Below, piece after piece: positions 8,125 through 14,805 of a DNA stretch of 28,533 nucleotides. The stretch is from DASRHK01 sp035650495 (GTDB taxonomy: Bacteria; Pseudomonadota; Gammaproteobacteria; Nevskiales; Nevskiaceae). The stretch lies in the NCBI GenBank assembly GCA_035650495.1, contig DASRHK010000128.1, positions 1 to 28,533 on the forward strand, given 5' to 3'. Position 1 is the first letter of the stretch. Every line of letters begins with the position of its first letter. The position numbers were made by a program, and so were the translations under genes. A model generated the notes under the pieces. That model ran no database searches, had not been told where the DNA came from, and saw only the letters and a list, made by a program, of their open reading frames with translations.

Positions 8125-8409
8125 ATGGAACTTCAACTACAGCTCGCAGTGCCCTCCCCCCGGATCGACGATTCGCAGCTCCGGGCCTTCGTCCGCCAGA
8201 AGCTTCTCGCCGGCGCGCTGCGCGAGACCGTCGGCCACGGCGCGGTGTGCGGCGTGAGCCTCGGCAGCGAATGCGCGGTGTGCGGCGTTGCCATCCGGCC
8301 GGGGAAAACGGAGATCCAGACCTTCGGCGCGACCGGCTCACACCGGCGCTATCACCCGAAGTGCCATCGACTGCTCACGGTGGAGCTGGAAGACCTAACT
8401 CAGCGGTGA
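8125..8409 (+). CDS. Small putative zinc-binding protein (CxxC...HxxCH)
   Basis: 94 residues; ATG 8125. Not a family I can name. The C-terminal half has Cys50-x2-Cys53 followed by His77-x2-Cys80-His81, with further Cys42 and His73, which is the spacing of a small zinc ribbon or LIM-like knuckle. The N-terminal 35 residues look amphipathic. No signal peptide or membrane segment, so it is probably cytoplasmic. It follows the UPF0016 gene by 38 bases on the same strand. Its end overlaps the convergent 73-residue gene by 15 bases. It could be a metal-binding regulatory or structural protein, but nothing further is supported. Confidence 0.6.
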   Translation: MELQLQLAVPSPRIDDSQLRAFVRQKLLAGALRETVGHGAVCGVSLGSECAVCGVAIRPGKTEIQTFGATGSHRRYHPKCHRLLTVELEDLTQR

Positions 8410-8616
8410 CGCGGGCGCCGCTTCTGCGAAGCGCCGCCATTCCAGGATCGAGCCGTCGCGTCGATAGACGACGAGGCAGCCGTGTCGTCGCGCGACGTCA
8501 GCGGCACTCTGCGGCACCGCTTCGCGGAATGACTTGAACCGGCTCAAGACGCTCCCCGTCGAGGCGTGGACGAGGCTCCAGCGTCGCTCGAGCAGCTTGA
8601 GGTGATAGACCGACAT
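8395..8616 (-). CDS. 73-residue protein, DUF2188-like, with its own sigma-54 promoter
   Basis: 73 residues; ATG at 8616 follows a strong GGGAGAAG ribosome binding site. The order of elements (short beta hairpin with Trp, a 'SFREAVPQSAADVARRHG' helix, then VVYRRDGSILEWRRF) recalls DUF2188-type small proteins, but similarity is too weak for certainty. There is no signal peptide or membrane segment. What makes it credible as a real gene is its upstream region: a near-perfect -24/-12 sigma-54 promoter at 8647-8662, about 20 bases ahead of the ribosome binding site and start. It converges on the CxxC protein gene. Function unknown. Confidence 0.65.
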   Translation of the reverse strand: MSVYHLKLLERRWSLVHASTGSVLSRFKSFREAVPQSAADVARRHGCLVVYRRDGSILEWRRFAEAAPASPLS

Positions 8617-8646
8617 CGCACTTCTCCCGTGGGCTTTGGCCCATCG

Positions 8647-8662
8647 AGCAATGGATGTGCCA
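8647..8662 (-). promoter_or_regulatory. Sigma-54 (-24/-12) promoter, consensus match
   Basis: On the minus strand the site reads TGGCACATCCATTGCT: the -24 GG (8661-8660) and -12 GC (8649-8648) are exactly 10 bases apart, and all conserved positions of the TGGCAC-N5-TTGC consensus are present. The predicted start of transcription is near 8636, leaving about a 20-base leader with a good ribosome binding site before the 73-residue gene at 8616. Confidence 0.8.
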
Positions 8663-8767
8663 GCGCCGTTCGCACTCGCGCACCGGCGAAATCGACGCGA
8701 TGAATCGATGCGAAGAGCGGCGCCGCGCGACGAGCGCCGTGCAAAACGCGGGCATCGGACGCTGTCT

Positions 8768-8773
8768 TATACT
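8768..8773 (+). promoter_or_regulatory. Probable sigma-70 -10 box before the metal-related cluster
   Basis: TATACT is a 5/6 match to TATAAT. The expected start site is at about 8780, which is the first base of the GTG codon of the next gene, so the transcript may be leaderless. No clear -35 is visible around 8745-8750. An activator or a regulator that distorts the spacer would be one explanation. Confidence 0.45.
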
Positions 8774-8779
8774 TTGTCC

Positions 8780-9040
8780 GTGAAAGCGCTGATCCACTTC
8801 ATGCTCGCAATCGGCCTGCTCCTGCAGGGCGAGCTCGCGGTCGCCAAGAAATCGATGCCGTGCTGCGATGAGGATCGCTGCGCGTGCGAAGCGATCTGCT
8901 CGCCCGCTGCGATTCCGGTCGTCGCAACGGCGACGCAAGCGCTGCCGCCACAACCCGCGACGTCGGCGCCGAAGCCCGCCGCGGCGCGCCCGCCGTTCCG
9001 CCTCACGCTGCTGAAGCCTCCGATCGGACACTCCGCGTAA
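8780..9040 (+). CDS. Small secreted Cys-rich protein, first gene of a Mer-like cluster
   Basis: 86 residues from GTG 8780; ATG 8801 is in frame but would shorten the signal peptide. Residues 1-22 are a signal sequence (hydrophobic core, then ELAVAKK). The mature N-terminus carries five Cys in 13 residues (Cys28, 29, 34, 36, 40, with interleaved Asp and Glu), suggestive of metal binding. A Pro/Ala-rich linker and a basic C-terminus follow. Similar short exported peptides often begin metal-resistance operons, and the next genes encode a barrel and MerP- and MerT-like proteins. I do not recognise a named family. A periplasmic metal-binding or sensing role is an inference. Confidence 0.6.
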   Translation: MKALIHFMLAIGLLLQGELAVAKKSMPCCDEDRCACEAICSPAAIPVVATATQALPPQPATSAPKPAAARPPFRLTLLKPPIGHSA

Positions 9041-9089
9041 ACGCCATCCCGCTTCACGCGGGCCAAGTGTTGTCCGCCGGAGATGTCCG

Positions 9090-9743
9090 ATGTCCACTTC
9101 GCTGTCAGCGCGCCTGCTCGGCGCGATCACGCTGCTCGTGGCGACGTCCGCGCTCGCCAAGCCCATCGCTTTCCAGGATGGCCGCACGCTCATGTTCGAG
9201 TACGGCGCCGGAACCATGATCGAGGCGCAGGCGTTCTACGCGCCGCGCTACTGGTATTCGGTCGGCGCGGGTTACCTGCATCTGGAAGACGAGGATCATC
9301 GGTTCAGCCGCGACATCAGCTACGCGCGGATGAACTACCTCGTGCATCGATGGAATCTCTCCAGCGCGCAGGCGAACGTGTTCGCCTGGGGCGGCCTCGG
9401 CGGCGCGCGCGCGACGGATTCGGATCTGCGCATCGCGGAGAACGCCGGCGGCCAGGCCGACTTCGAGACGCTGTGGTTCTACAGCTCGCTCAAGACCGAC
9501 TGGCAGCACAGCTCGGCGTTCTCGCATCGCATCGACACGCTGCAGCTCGGCGTCGCGCCGTATCGCCACCGCTACAACGGCATCGCGACCTGGGTCGTCG
9601 GCCAGGCGCGCCGTTACACCGGCGACATCTACGACGGCACCGAGGTCGCGCTGCTCCTCCGGTTTTTCCGTGGACCGCTGTGGATCGAAGCGGGCATCAC
9701 CGCCGATCGCAAGCTGCAGTCCATGGTCATGTTCAACTTCTAG
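9090..9743 (+). CDS. Predicted outer-membrane beta-barrel protein
   Basis: 217 residues; ATG 9090 preceded by GGAG with good spacing. Signal peptide 1-23 (cut after TSALA). The mature part is rich in alternating polar and aromatic residues (WYSVGAGYLHLE, NVFAWGGLGGAR, TLWFYSSLKTDW, GTEVALLLRFF) typical of transmembrane beta strands, and it ends in Phe (MVMFNF), the usual signal for barrel assembly by BAM. It lies between a Cys-rich secreted peptide and a MerP-like protein in a compact cluster, so it may be the outer-membrane part of a metal-handling system. No named family recognised; the barrel prediction is fairly firm and the role is inferred. Confidence 0.7.
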   Translation: MSTSLSARLLGAITLLVATSALAKPIAFQDGRTLMFEYGAGTMIEAQAFYAPRYWYSVGAGYLHLEDEDHRFSRDISYARMNYLVHRWNLSSAQANVFAWGGLGGARATDSDLRIAENAGGQADFETLWFYSSLKTDWQHSSAFSHRIDTLQLGVAPYRHRYNGIATWVVGQARRYTGDIYDGTEVALLLRFFRGPLWIEAGITADRKLQSMVMFNF

Positions 9744-9754
9744 GAATCGCTCCC

Positions 9755-10084
9755 ATGAAATCCAAGCTCATCGCAGCGCTCATTGCGCTGATCTTCTCCA
9801 CCGCCGCCCTCGCGGCCAATGCCACCATCGAGATGGACGTCGACGGTCTCGTCTGCGCGTTCTGCGCGCAAGGGATCGAGAAGAAGCTGCGCAAGCAGGA
9901 GGCGACGGCCGACGTGTTCGTCAGCCTCGAGCACAAGCTCGTGGCCGTCGCATTGAAACCCGGGCAGGACATTGCCGACGACGCACTGAAGAACCTCCTG
10001 ACCGAAGCGGGCTACACGCTCAAAGGCGTCAAGCGCACCGACGAGCCGCTCGCTGCGATCCGCGCCCGGAGCGAATCGAAATGA
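9755..10084 (+). CDS. MerP-like periplasmic metal-binding protein (HMA domain)
   Basis: 109 residues; ATG 9755. A signal peptide (1-20, ending AALA) is followed by a heavy-metal-associated fold (about 24-92) with the metal loop GLVCAFC: Cys34 and Cys37 are the CxxC pair, and the usual Met of GMxCxxC is Leu32. The beta-alpha-beta-beta-alpha-beta order and the late Gly-Tyr-Thr (AGYTLKGV) fit the MerP/CopZ family. Such proteins capture a soft metal ion in the periplasm and hand it to a membrane transporter, which here is the MerT-like product encoded immediately downstream with a 4-base overlap. The metal (Hg2+, Cu+ or another) cannot be decided. Confidence 0.85.
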   Translation: MKSKLIAALIALIFSTAALAANATIEMDVDGLVCAFCAQGIEKKLRKQEATADVFVSLEHKLVAVALKPGQDIADDALKNLLTEAGYTLKGVKRTDEPLAAIRARSESK

Positions 10085-10473
10085 GCGACGACGCGATCGG
10101 CATCCCCAAGACGAGCCTGTGGGCCGCGTTCGGCTCGCTGGTGTTCGCGTCCTCGACCCTCGTGTGCTGCGTGCTGCCGGCGGTGATGGTTGCCCTCGGC
10201 GCCGGCGCGACGCTCGCGGGACTCGTGACCGCGGTGCCGCAGCTCGTCTGGCTCTCGGCCCACAAGGCCCTGGTCTTCGGATCGGCCGGGGCTGCGCTGA
10301 TCGTCGCGGGCGCGATGCAGTGGCGTGCGCGCTCGCTGCCGTGCCCCGCCGACCCGGCGCTGGCGCGGGCTTGCGTGCGCACGCGGCGGGCGGCGACCAT
10401 CACCTATGCGATCGCCGCGACTGCTTATCTGGTCGGCGCGACGTTCGCATTCGTGCTGCCACGCTTCAGTTGA
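10081..10473 (+). CDS. MerT-like inner-membrane metal transport protein
   Basis: 130 residues; the start overlaps the previous stop (ATGA), so the two are translationally coupled. Four likely membrane segments (about 14-36, 38-57, 62-80, 104-126). The first carries a vicinal Cys pair (Cys29-Cys30, followed by VLP), as in MerT, where it accepts Hg2+ from MerP. A second pair, Cys88 and Cys98, lies in the cytoplasmic loop after the third helix, matching MerT loop cysteines. These features support metal uptake or transfer across the inner membrane. The usual merR and merA are absent from the window, so the physiological metal may not be mercury. Confidence 0.78.
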   Translation: MSDDAIGIPKTSLWAAFGSLVFASSTLVCCVLPAVMVALGAGATLAGLVTAVPQLVWLSAHKALVFGSAGAALIVAGAMQWRARSLPCPADPALARACVRTRRAATITYAIAATAYLVGATFAFVLPRFS

Positions 10474-10499
10474 ACCAGAACCTATTGGGGGAAGGCCTC

Positions 10500-12566
10500 A
10501 TGAGATTCCTGATCGCCGCGCTCATCGCGGTTGCGCCGGGCGCTTTCGCCGCCGAAGGCATGTGGACGCTCGACAAACTGCCGAGCGCACAGCTGCAGAA
10601 GCAGTACGGCTTCAAGCCCGATCAAGCGTGGGTCGACAAGGCGATGCGCAGCTCGGTGCGGCTCGCGGGCGGCTGCTCCGGTTCGTTCGTGTCGAAGGAC
10701 GGCCTGGTGATGACCAACCATCACTGCGCCAACGAGTGCATCCAGCAGATCTCGTCGAGCAAGAAGGATTACATCGCCGACGGCTTCCTCGCCAAGACGC
10801 GCGCCGATGAAGTGATGTGCCCGCAGATCGAGATCAACCGGCTCGAGAAGATCACCGACGTCACCGAGCGCATGAACCAGGCCACCGCCGGCAAGGACGG
10901 CAAGGCCTACAGCGATGCGGAGAAGGCGGAGAAGTCGCGCATCGAATCCGAATGCGTCGGCGCCGAGAAGGAGCAGACGCGCTGCGACGTCGTCGACCTC
11001 TATCACGGCGGCGCCTACAACCTTTATCGGTACCACCGCTTCCAGGACGTGCGCCTGGTGTTCGCGCCGGAGAAGGACATCGCGTTCTTCGGCGGCGATC
11101 CGGACAACTTCAACTTCCCGCGCTTCGACCTCGACCTGTCGCTGATGCGCGCCTACGAGAACGGCAAGCCCGCAGAGGTCGCCGATTTCTTCCCGCTCAA
11201 TCCCAAGGGCGCGGAGGAAGGCGAAGCGACGTTCGTCACCGGTCATCCGGGATCGACGCAGCGCCAGCTCACCGTGGCGCAGCTCGAGCGGCTGCGCGAC
11301 GTCGATCTGTTCAAGCGCGAGCTGCGGCTGTCGGAGCAGCGCGGCGTGCTGGAGCGCTTCGCCGCCGAAGGCGCCGAGAATGCGCGCGTCTCGCAGGAAG
11401 ACCTGTTCGGCGTGGAGAACAGCTTCAAGGCAATCTACGGACAGCTCATCGCGCTCTACGATCCGGCGGTGTTCAACCTCAAGCGCAAGCAGGAGTCGGA
11501 TCTGCGCGCGTACGCAAAGGCGCACAAGGATCTGCAGGCGAAGTACGGCAACGCGTGGGACGAGATCGCCAAGGCGCAGGCGACGTATCGCAACCTCGAG
11601 ACGCGCTGGCTGATGCTCGAAGGCACGCGCGGCGGCGCGCGTGGCTTCTGGAGCGATCACTTCCGCATCGCGCGCTGGCTCGTGCGCGGCGCGGCCGAGC
11701 GCGCCAAGCCCAATCCCGATCGCCTGCGCGAGTACACCGAGTCGGCCTTGCCGTCGCTGACGCAGGACCTGTTCTCGCCCGCGCCGATCTATCCGAATTA
11801 CGAGAAGGTGAAGCTCGCGTGGTCGCTGACCAAGCTGCGCGAATGGCTCGGCGCCGACGATCCGACGGTCAAGCAGGTGCTCGGGAAGGAATCGCCCGAG
11901 CAGGTCGCGTCGCGGCTCGTCGACAAGACCAAGCTGTCCGACGTGGCAACGCGCAGGAAGTTGTGGGAAGGCGGCGCCGACGCGATCGCGAAGTCCGACG
12001 ATCCGTTCATCGCGCTCGCCAAGGCGCTCGACGACGAATCGCGCGCCGTGCGCAAGCGCTATGAAGAAGACGTCGAGGCCATCGAGCGCAAGAACGCCGA
12101 GCGCATCTCGCGCGTGCGCTTCGCCAGGGAAGGCACGAGCGTCTATCCGGACGCGACGTTCACGCTGCGGCTTTCGTATGGCGAGGTGAAAGGCTGGGAC
12201 GAGAAAGGTCAGCCGGTGAAGCCGTTCACGACGTTCGGCGGCGCATTCGAGCGCGCGACCGGCGCGTGGCCGTTCGCGCTGCCGAAGTCATGGCTCGCGG
12301 CGCAGGACAAGCTCGATCCGGAGCAGCGCTTCGACTTCGTCACCACCAACGACATCATCGGCGGCAATTCCGGCAGCCCGGTGATCAATCGCAAGGGCGA
12401 AGCGGTCGGGCTCGTGTTCGACGGCAACATCCACTCGCTCGGCGGCGCGTTCTGGTTCGACGAGCGCGTGAACCGCACCGTCGCGGTCCACAGCGGCGCG
12501 ATCCTCGCGGCGCTGAAGAACGTGTATCACGCCGATGCGATCGCGGAGGAGATGACGGCGCGCTAG
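10500..12566 (+). CDS. S46-family dipeptidyl-peptidase (DPP7/DPP11 type)
   Basis: 688 residues; ATG 10500 after a strong GGGGGAAGG ribosome binding site. Signal peptide 1-18, so periplasmic. Chymotrypsin-like double barrel with a long helical insertion. Catalytic His75 is in MTNHHCA and catalytic Ser624 is in GGNSGSPV. The N-terminal EGMW motif that binds the substrate amino terminus is at 19-22. S46 enzymes remove dipeptides from peptide N-termini; DPP11 prefers acidic P1 and DPP7 hydrophobic P1. Near the specificity position the sequence reads VHSGAI, where an Arg is expected in DPP11, which leans toward DPP7-like use, but my alignment there is uncertain. It starts 26 bases after the MerT-like gene. 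Whether they share a transcript is unclear. Confidence 0.9.
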   Translation: MRFLIAALIAVAPGAFAAEGMWTLDKLPSAQLQKQYGFKPDQAWVDKAMRSSVRLAGGCSGSFVSKDGLVMTNHHCANECIQQISSSKKDYIADGFLAKTRADEVMCPQIEINRLEKITDVTERMNQATAGKDGKAYSDAEKAEKSRIESECVGAEKEQTRCDVVDLYHGGAYNLYRYHRFQDVRLVFAPEKDIAFFGGDPDNFNFPRFDLDLSLMRAYENGKPAEVADFFPLNPKGAEEGEATFVTGHPGSTQRQLTVAQLERLRDVDLFKRELRLSEQRGVLERFAAEGAENARVSQEDLFGVENSFKAIYGQLIALYDPAVFNLKRKQESDLRAYAKAHKDLQAKYGNAWDEIAKAQATYRNLETRWLMLEGTRGGARGFWSDHFRIARWLVRGAAERAKPNPDRLREYTESALPSLTQDLFSPAPIYPNYEKVKLAWSLTKLREWLGADDPTVKQVLGKESPEQVASRLVDKTKLSDVATRRKLWEGGADAIAKSDDPFIALAKALDDESRAVRKRYEEDVEAIERKNAERISRVRFAREGTSVYPDATFTLRLSYGEVKGWDEKGQPVKPFTTFGGAFERATGAWPFALPKSWLAAQDKLDPEQRFDFVTTNDIIGGNSGSPVINRKGEAVGLVFDGNIHSLGGAFWFDERVNRTVAVHSGAILAALKNVYHADAIAEEMTAR

Positions 12567-13054
12567 TTCATCATGAACTGGATCGCTTTCTTCAGGTCGT
12601 CGTCGGTGAGCGAAGGCTGACCGCCCTTCGGCGGCATCGAGCCCTTGCCCTTCGTCGCCGACGCGACGAGACCTTCGACCTTGCCGCCGTTGGCTTGCAG
12701 GCGCGGCTGCCATGCCGCCTTGTCGTGCGCCTTCGGCGCGTTGAGCAGGCCCGCGTTGTGACACGCGCCGCAGACTTCGCCGACGATCTGCTCGCCGGTC
12801 TTCGGGGCGGCGCTGGCGCTGGCGGCCGGCGTCGCCATCGCGAGCTGCTCGTTGGATGTGATCACCTGCGCGACCGGCTTGGTGCGCTTGTCGGCGTCCA
12901 TCGCGAGCCGCTCGGTGTCCGGGTCCTGGTACTTCTTCTCGATCGCGTAGCCCGCGGCCATGAAGCCGACGGCGAGCGCGGAGAGGAGAAAGATGACGAT
13001 GCCAAAGCGCGTGAAGAACGCGGCATCGCTGTGCTCGTCGAGGGGATTCTTCAT
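12563..13054 (-). CDS. Membrane-anchored cytochrome c5-type monoheme protein
   Basis: 163 residues; ATG at 13054 preceded by GAGG. A single N-terminal membrane anchor (about 15-36) is followed by an Ala/Pro linker (73-85) and a small cytochrome c domain with heme motif CGACH (95-99) and likely axial Met140 in GSMPPKGG. This is the cytochrome c5 (CycB-like) layout, an electron carrier or subunit tethered on the periplasmic face. It starts 7 bases after the stop of the 68-residue gene, so the two form an operon. It ends tail-to-tail with the S46 peptidase gene, sharing a CTAG. Confidence 0.9.
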   Translation of the reverse strand: MKNPLDEHSDAAFFTRFGIVIFLLSALAVGFMAAGYAIEKKYQDPDTERLAMDADKRTKPVAQVITSNEQLAMATPAASASAAPKTGEQIVGEVCGACHNAGLLNAPKAHDKAAWQPRLQANGGKVEGLVASATKGKGSMPPKGGQPSLTDDDLKKAIQFMMN

Positions 13055-13061
13055 GGGCGCC

Positions 13062-13268
13062 TCATCGCTTGCCGGGCCGTCCGCCCTTGGGATCCATGTC
13101 GTCGTCGTCGACCTCGCCGCGATAGCCGTGGCCGCGCTGGAGGCCGGCGCCGGCGTCCTGATTGCCGATGTCGACGGCGGCGCCGAACAGATCGTCGCGC
13201 TCGAGCTCTTCGACGCGGATCGGGGTGCGTCGCTTGGGGTTGCCTTGATTGCGGTCGCGGGTCGTCAT
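13062..13268 (-). CDS. 68-residue charged protein of unknown function
   Basis: 68 residues; ATG at 13268 with a textbook AGGAGGT ribosome binding site, which selects this start over longer upstream options in the same frame. The protein is very hydrophilic: a basic N-terminus (TTRDRNQGNPKRR), a VEELERDDLFG segment, a Gly-rich middle, then an EVDDDD acidic run and a basic end. No signal peptide or membrane segment; probably largely disordered. It precedes the cytochrome c5 gene by 7 bases and diverges from rpoN. A possible sigma-54 promoter lies at 13308-13323. Function unknown. Confidence 0.65.
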   Translation of the reverse strand: MTTRDRNQGNPKRRTPIRVEELERDDLFGAAVDIGNQDAGAGLQRGHGYRGEVDDDDMDPKGGRPGKR

Positions 13269-13307
13269 GAAGCACACCTCCTGCTGCGATGTTGGACCGC
13301 AACGATC

Positions 13308-13323
13308 CGCAAACGATGCGCCG
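13308..13323 (-). promoter_or_regulatory. Possible sigma-54 promoter for the 68-residue protein/cytochrome pair
   Basis: Minus strand reads CGGCGCATCGTTTGCG: GG (13322-13321) and GC (13310-13309) are 10 bases apart and the -12 element TTGC is intact, but the -24 element is GGCGC rather than TGGCAC. The predicted transcript start is about 29 bases before ATG 13268. In DNA this GC-rich the spacing alone is weak evidence, so this is a moderate call. Confidence 0.35.
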
Positions 13324-13400
13324 GTAAAAATTTCAGGCCTGCAGTAGAACCGCGCCGGCGTCACCCGAACCCGGCCGCGCTCCGCGCCGGGAAGCGGCGG

Positions 13401-13416
13401 TGGTACGGGTGTTGCG
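13401..13416 (+). promoter_or_regulatory. Sigma-54 (-24/-12) promoter of the rpoN gene itself
   Basis: TGGTACGGGTGTTGCG matches TGGYACG-N4-TTGC at all key positions, with GG (13402-13403) and GC (13414-13415) exactly 10 bases apart. The predicted transcript start is near 13427, leaving a 23-base leader that contains CGGAGCG as ribosome binding site before ATG 13450. This suggests that this sigma-54 factor helps transcribe its own gene. Confidence 0.75.
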
Positions 13417-13449
13417 CGATCGATCTCCCGGTCGACCGGAGCGTTTCGC

Positions 13450-14805
13450 ATGATCCGTCAGAGCCTCGCGCTGTCCCCACGCATGCAACTGCAGGCGTCG
13501 CCGCGACTCCAGCAGGCGGTGCGCCTGCTGCAGATGTCCGCGCTGCAGTTCGAGCAGGAGCTCGAGCAGCAGCTCGAGCGCAATCCTTTCCTGGAGCCGG
13601 GCGAGGACATCCCCGAAGCGTCGAACGACGCCGAGGCGCGCGCCGTGATTCCGGACCGCAGGGCGGCGAGCGTAATGCGCGCGAGCGGCGACGACGCGGA
13701 CGTCGCCGATTGGGCGCGTGCGCCGACGTCGATGCGCGACTTCCTGCGCGAGCAGCTCTGCGCGACGACGCTCCCCGAGCCGGTGCGCCTCGCTGCCGGC
13801 GCCGTGATCGAATCGCTCGACGACGATGGTTATCTGCGCCAGGACGTCGCGGAGCTCGCGCGGAGCTTGCCGCCCGGCACGCCACTGACCGCCGCCGCGC
13901 TGGCCGAAGGGCTGCGCGTCGTGCGCAGCTTCGAGCCCGCCGGCGTCGGTGCTCACGATCTCTGCGACTGTCTCGCGCTCCAGCTGGAAGCGCTGAGCGA
14001 AGACACGCCGGTCCGCGCGCTCGCGCTGACGATCGTCCGCTATCAGCTCGACCTGCTCGCGCGTCACGACTACGCGTCGATCCGCCGCGCGCTGCGCTGC
14101 AGCGATGACGACCTGCACGCCGCGCACGCGCTGATCAAGCAGATGCATCCGCGTCCGGGCCGGCAGATCTCCGCCGACGGCGCGGACTACGTCGTCCCCG
14201 ACGTCTTCGTCTTCCAGCGCAACGGCACGCTCACGACGCAGATCAACGCCGCGCTGATGCCGAAGCTCAGGCTCAACCAGGTCTACGTTGACCTGATGCG
14301 CCGCAGCCGCAACGGCAGTCACGCGGCGATGTCGCGGCAGCTGCAGGAAGCGCGCTGGCTCCTGCGCAACGCGGAGCAGCGCTTCGTCACCATCAAGCGC
14401 GTCGCCGACGCGATCGTCACGCGGCAACGCGCGTTCTTCGTCTACGGCGACATCGCGCTCAAGCCGCTGGTGCTGCGCGAGATCGCCGACGAGCTGATGC
14501 TGCACGAATCGACCGTGTCGCGGGCCACCGCGCACAAGTACATGGCGACGCCGCGCGGGTTGTTCGAGTTCAAGCACTTCTTCTCGCGCCAGCTCGCGAC
14601 GCGCACCGGCGGGCGTTGCTCCGCCGCCGCCGTGCAGGCGCTGATCCGCGAGATGATCGCCGCCGAGAATGGGGCGACGCCGCTCTCCGACATCGACCTC
14701 GCGTGTCAGCTCGGCGCGCAGGGCATCCGCGTCGCGCGGCGTACGGTCACGAAGTACCGGACGCGGATGCGGCTGCCGCCTGCGGACTTGCGGCGCACGG
14801 CGTAG
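13450..14805 (+). CDS. rpoN: RNA polymerase sigma-54 factor (RpoN), probable second copy
   Basis: 451 residues, slightly shorter than the usual 470-500. Region I (1-50, QSLALSPRMQLQASPRLQQAVRLLQ... NPFLE) is the activator-responsive part. A short acidic region II spans about 51-90, the core-binding domain about 95-285, and the HTH that reads the -12 element contains LHESTVSRATAHKYMATPRG (351-370). The RpoN box that reads -24 is ARRTVTKYRT (429-438) instead of the near-invariant ARRTVAKYRE. The gene is not flanked by lptB, hpf or ptsN, the standard neighbours of the housekeeping copy, and its upstream region has a sigma-54 promoter. I infer a specialised paralog. The last 59 bases overlap a convergent receiver gene. 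Confidence 0.93.
   Translation: MIRQSLALSPRMQLQASPRLQQAVRLLQMSALQFEQELEQQLERNPFLEPGEDIPEASNDAEARAVIPDRRAASVMRASGDDADVADWARAPTSMRDFLREQLCATTLPEPVRLAAGAVIESLDDDGYLRQDVAELARSLPPGTPLTAAALAEGLRVVRSFEPAGVGAHDLCDCLALQLEALSEDTPVRALALTIVRYQLDLLARHDYASIRRALRCSDDDLHAAHALIKQMHPRPGRQISADGADYVVPDVFVFQRNGTLTTQINAALMPKLRLNQVYVDLMRRSRNGSHAAMSRQLQEARWLLRNAEQRFVTIKRVADAIVTRQRAFFVYGDIALKPLVLREIADELMLHESTVSRATAHKYMATPRGLFEFKHFFSRQLATRTGGRCSAAAVQALIREMIAAENGATPLSDIDLACQLGAQGIRVARRTVTKYRTRMRLPPADLRRTA

Larger units (their letters stand above)
13269..13449. other. Divergent regulatory region between the 68-residue gene and rpoN
   Basis: 181 bases with sigma-54-type sites pointing both ways (13308-13323 minus, 13401-13416 plus). 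Between them is an inverted repeat CCCGGC (13370-13375) / GCCGGG (13386-13391) that could be an activator site but is unremarkable in GC-rich DNA. A near-perfect tandem direct repeat (CCGCAACGAT 13297-13306 and CCGCAAACGAT 13307-13317) overlaps the minus-strand -12 element. Confidence 0.4.

Noticed and set aside
8658..8672. Second GG-N10-GC spacing on the plus strand in the 8.65 kb gap, and others like it
   Set aside because: They lack TTGC at -12 and TGGCAC at -24; such spacing is common by chance in GC-rich DNA.
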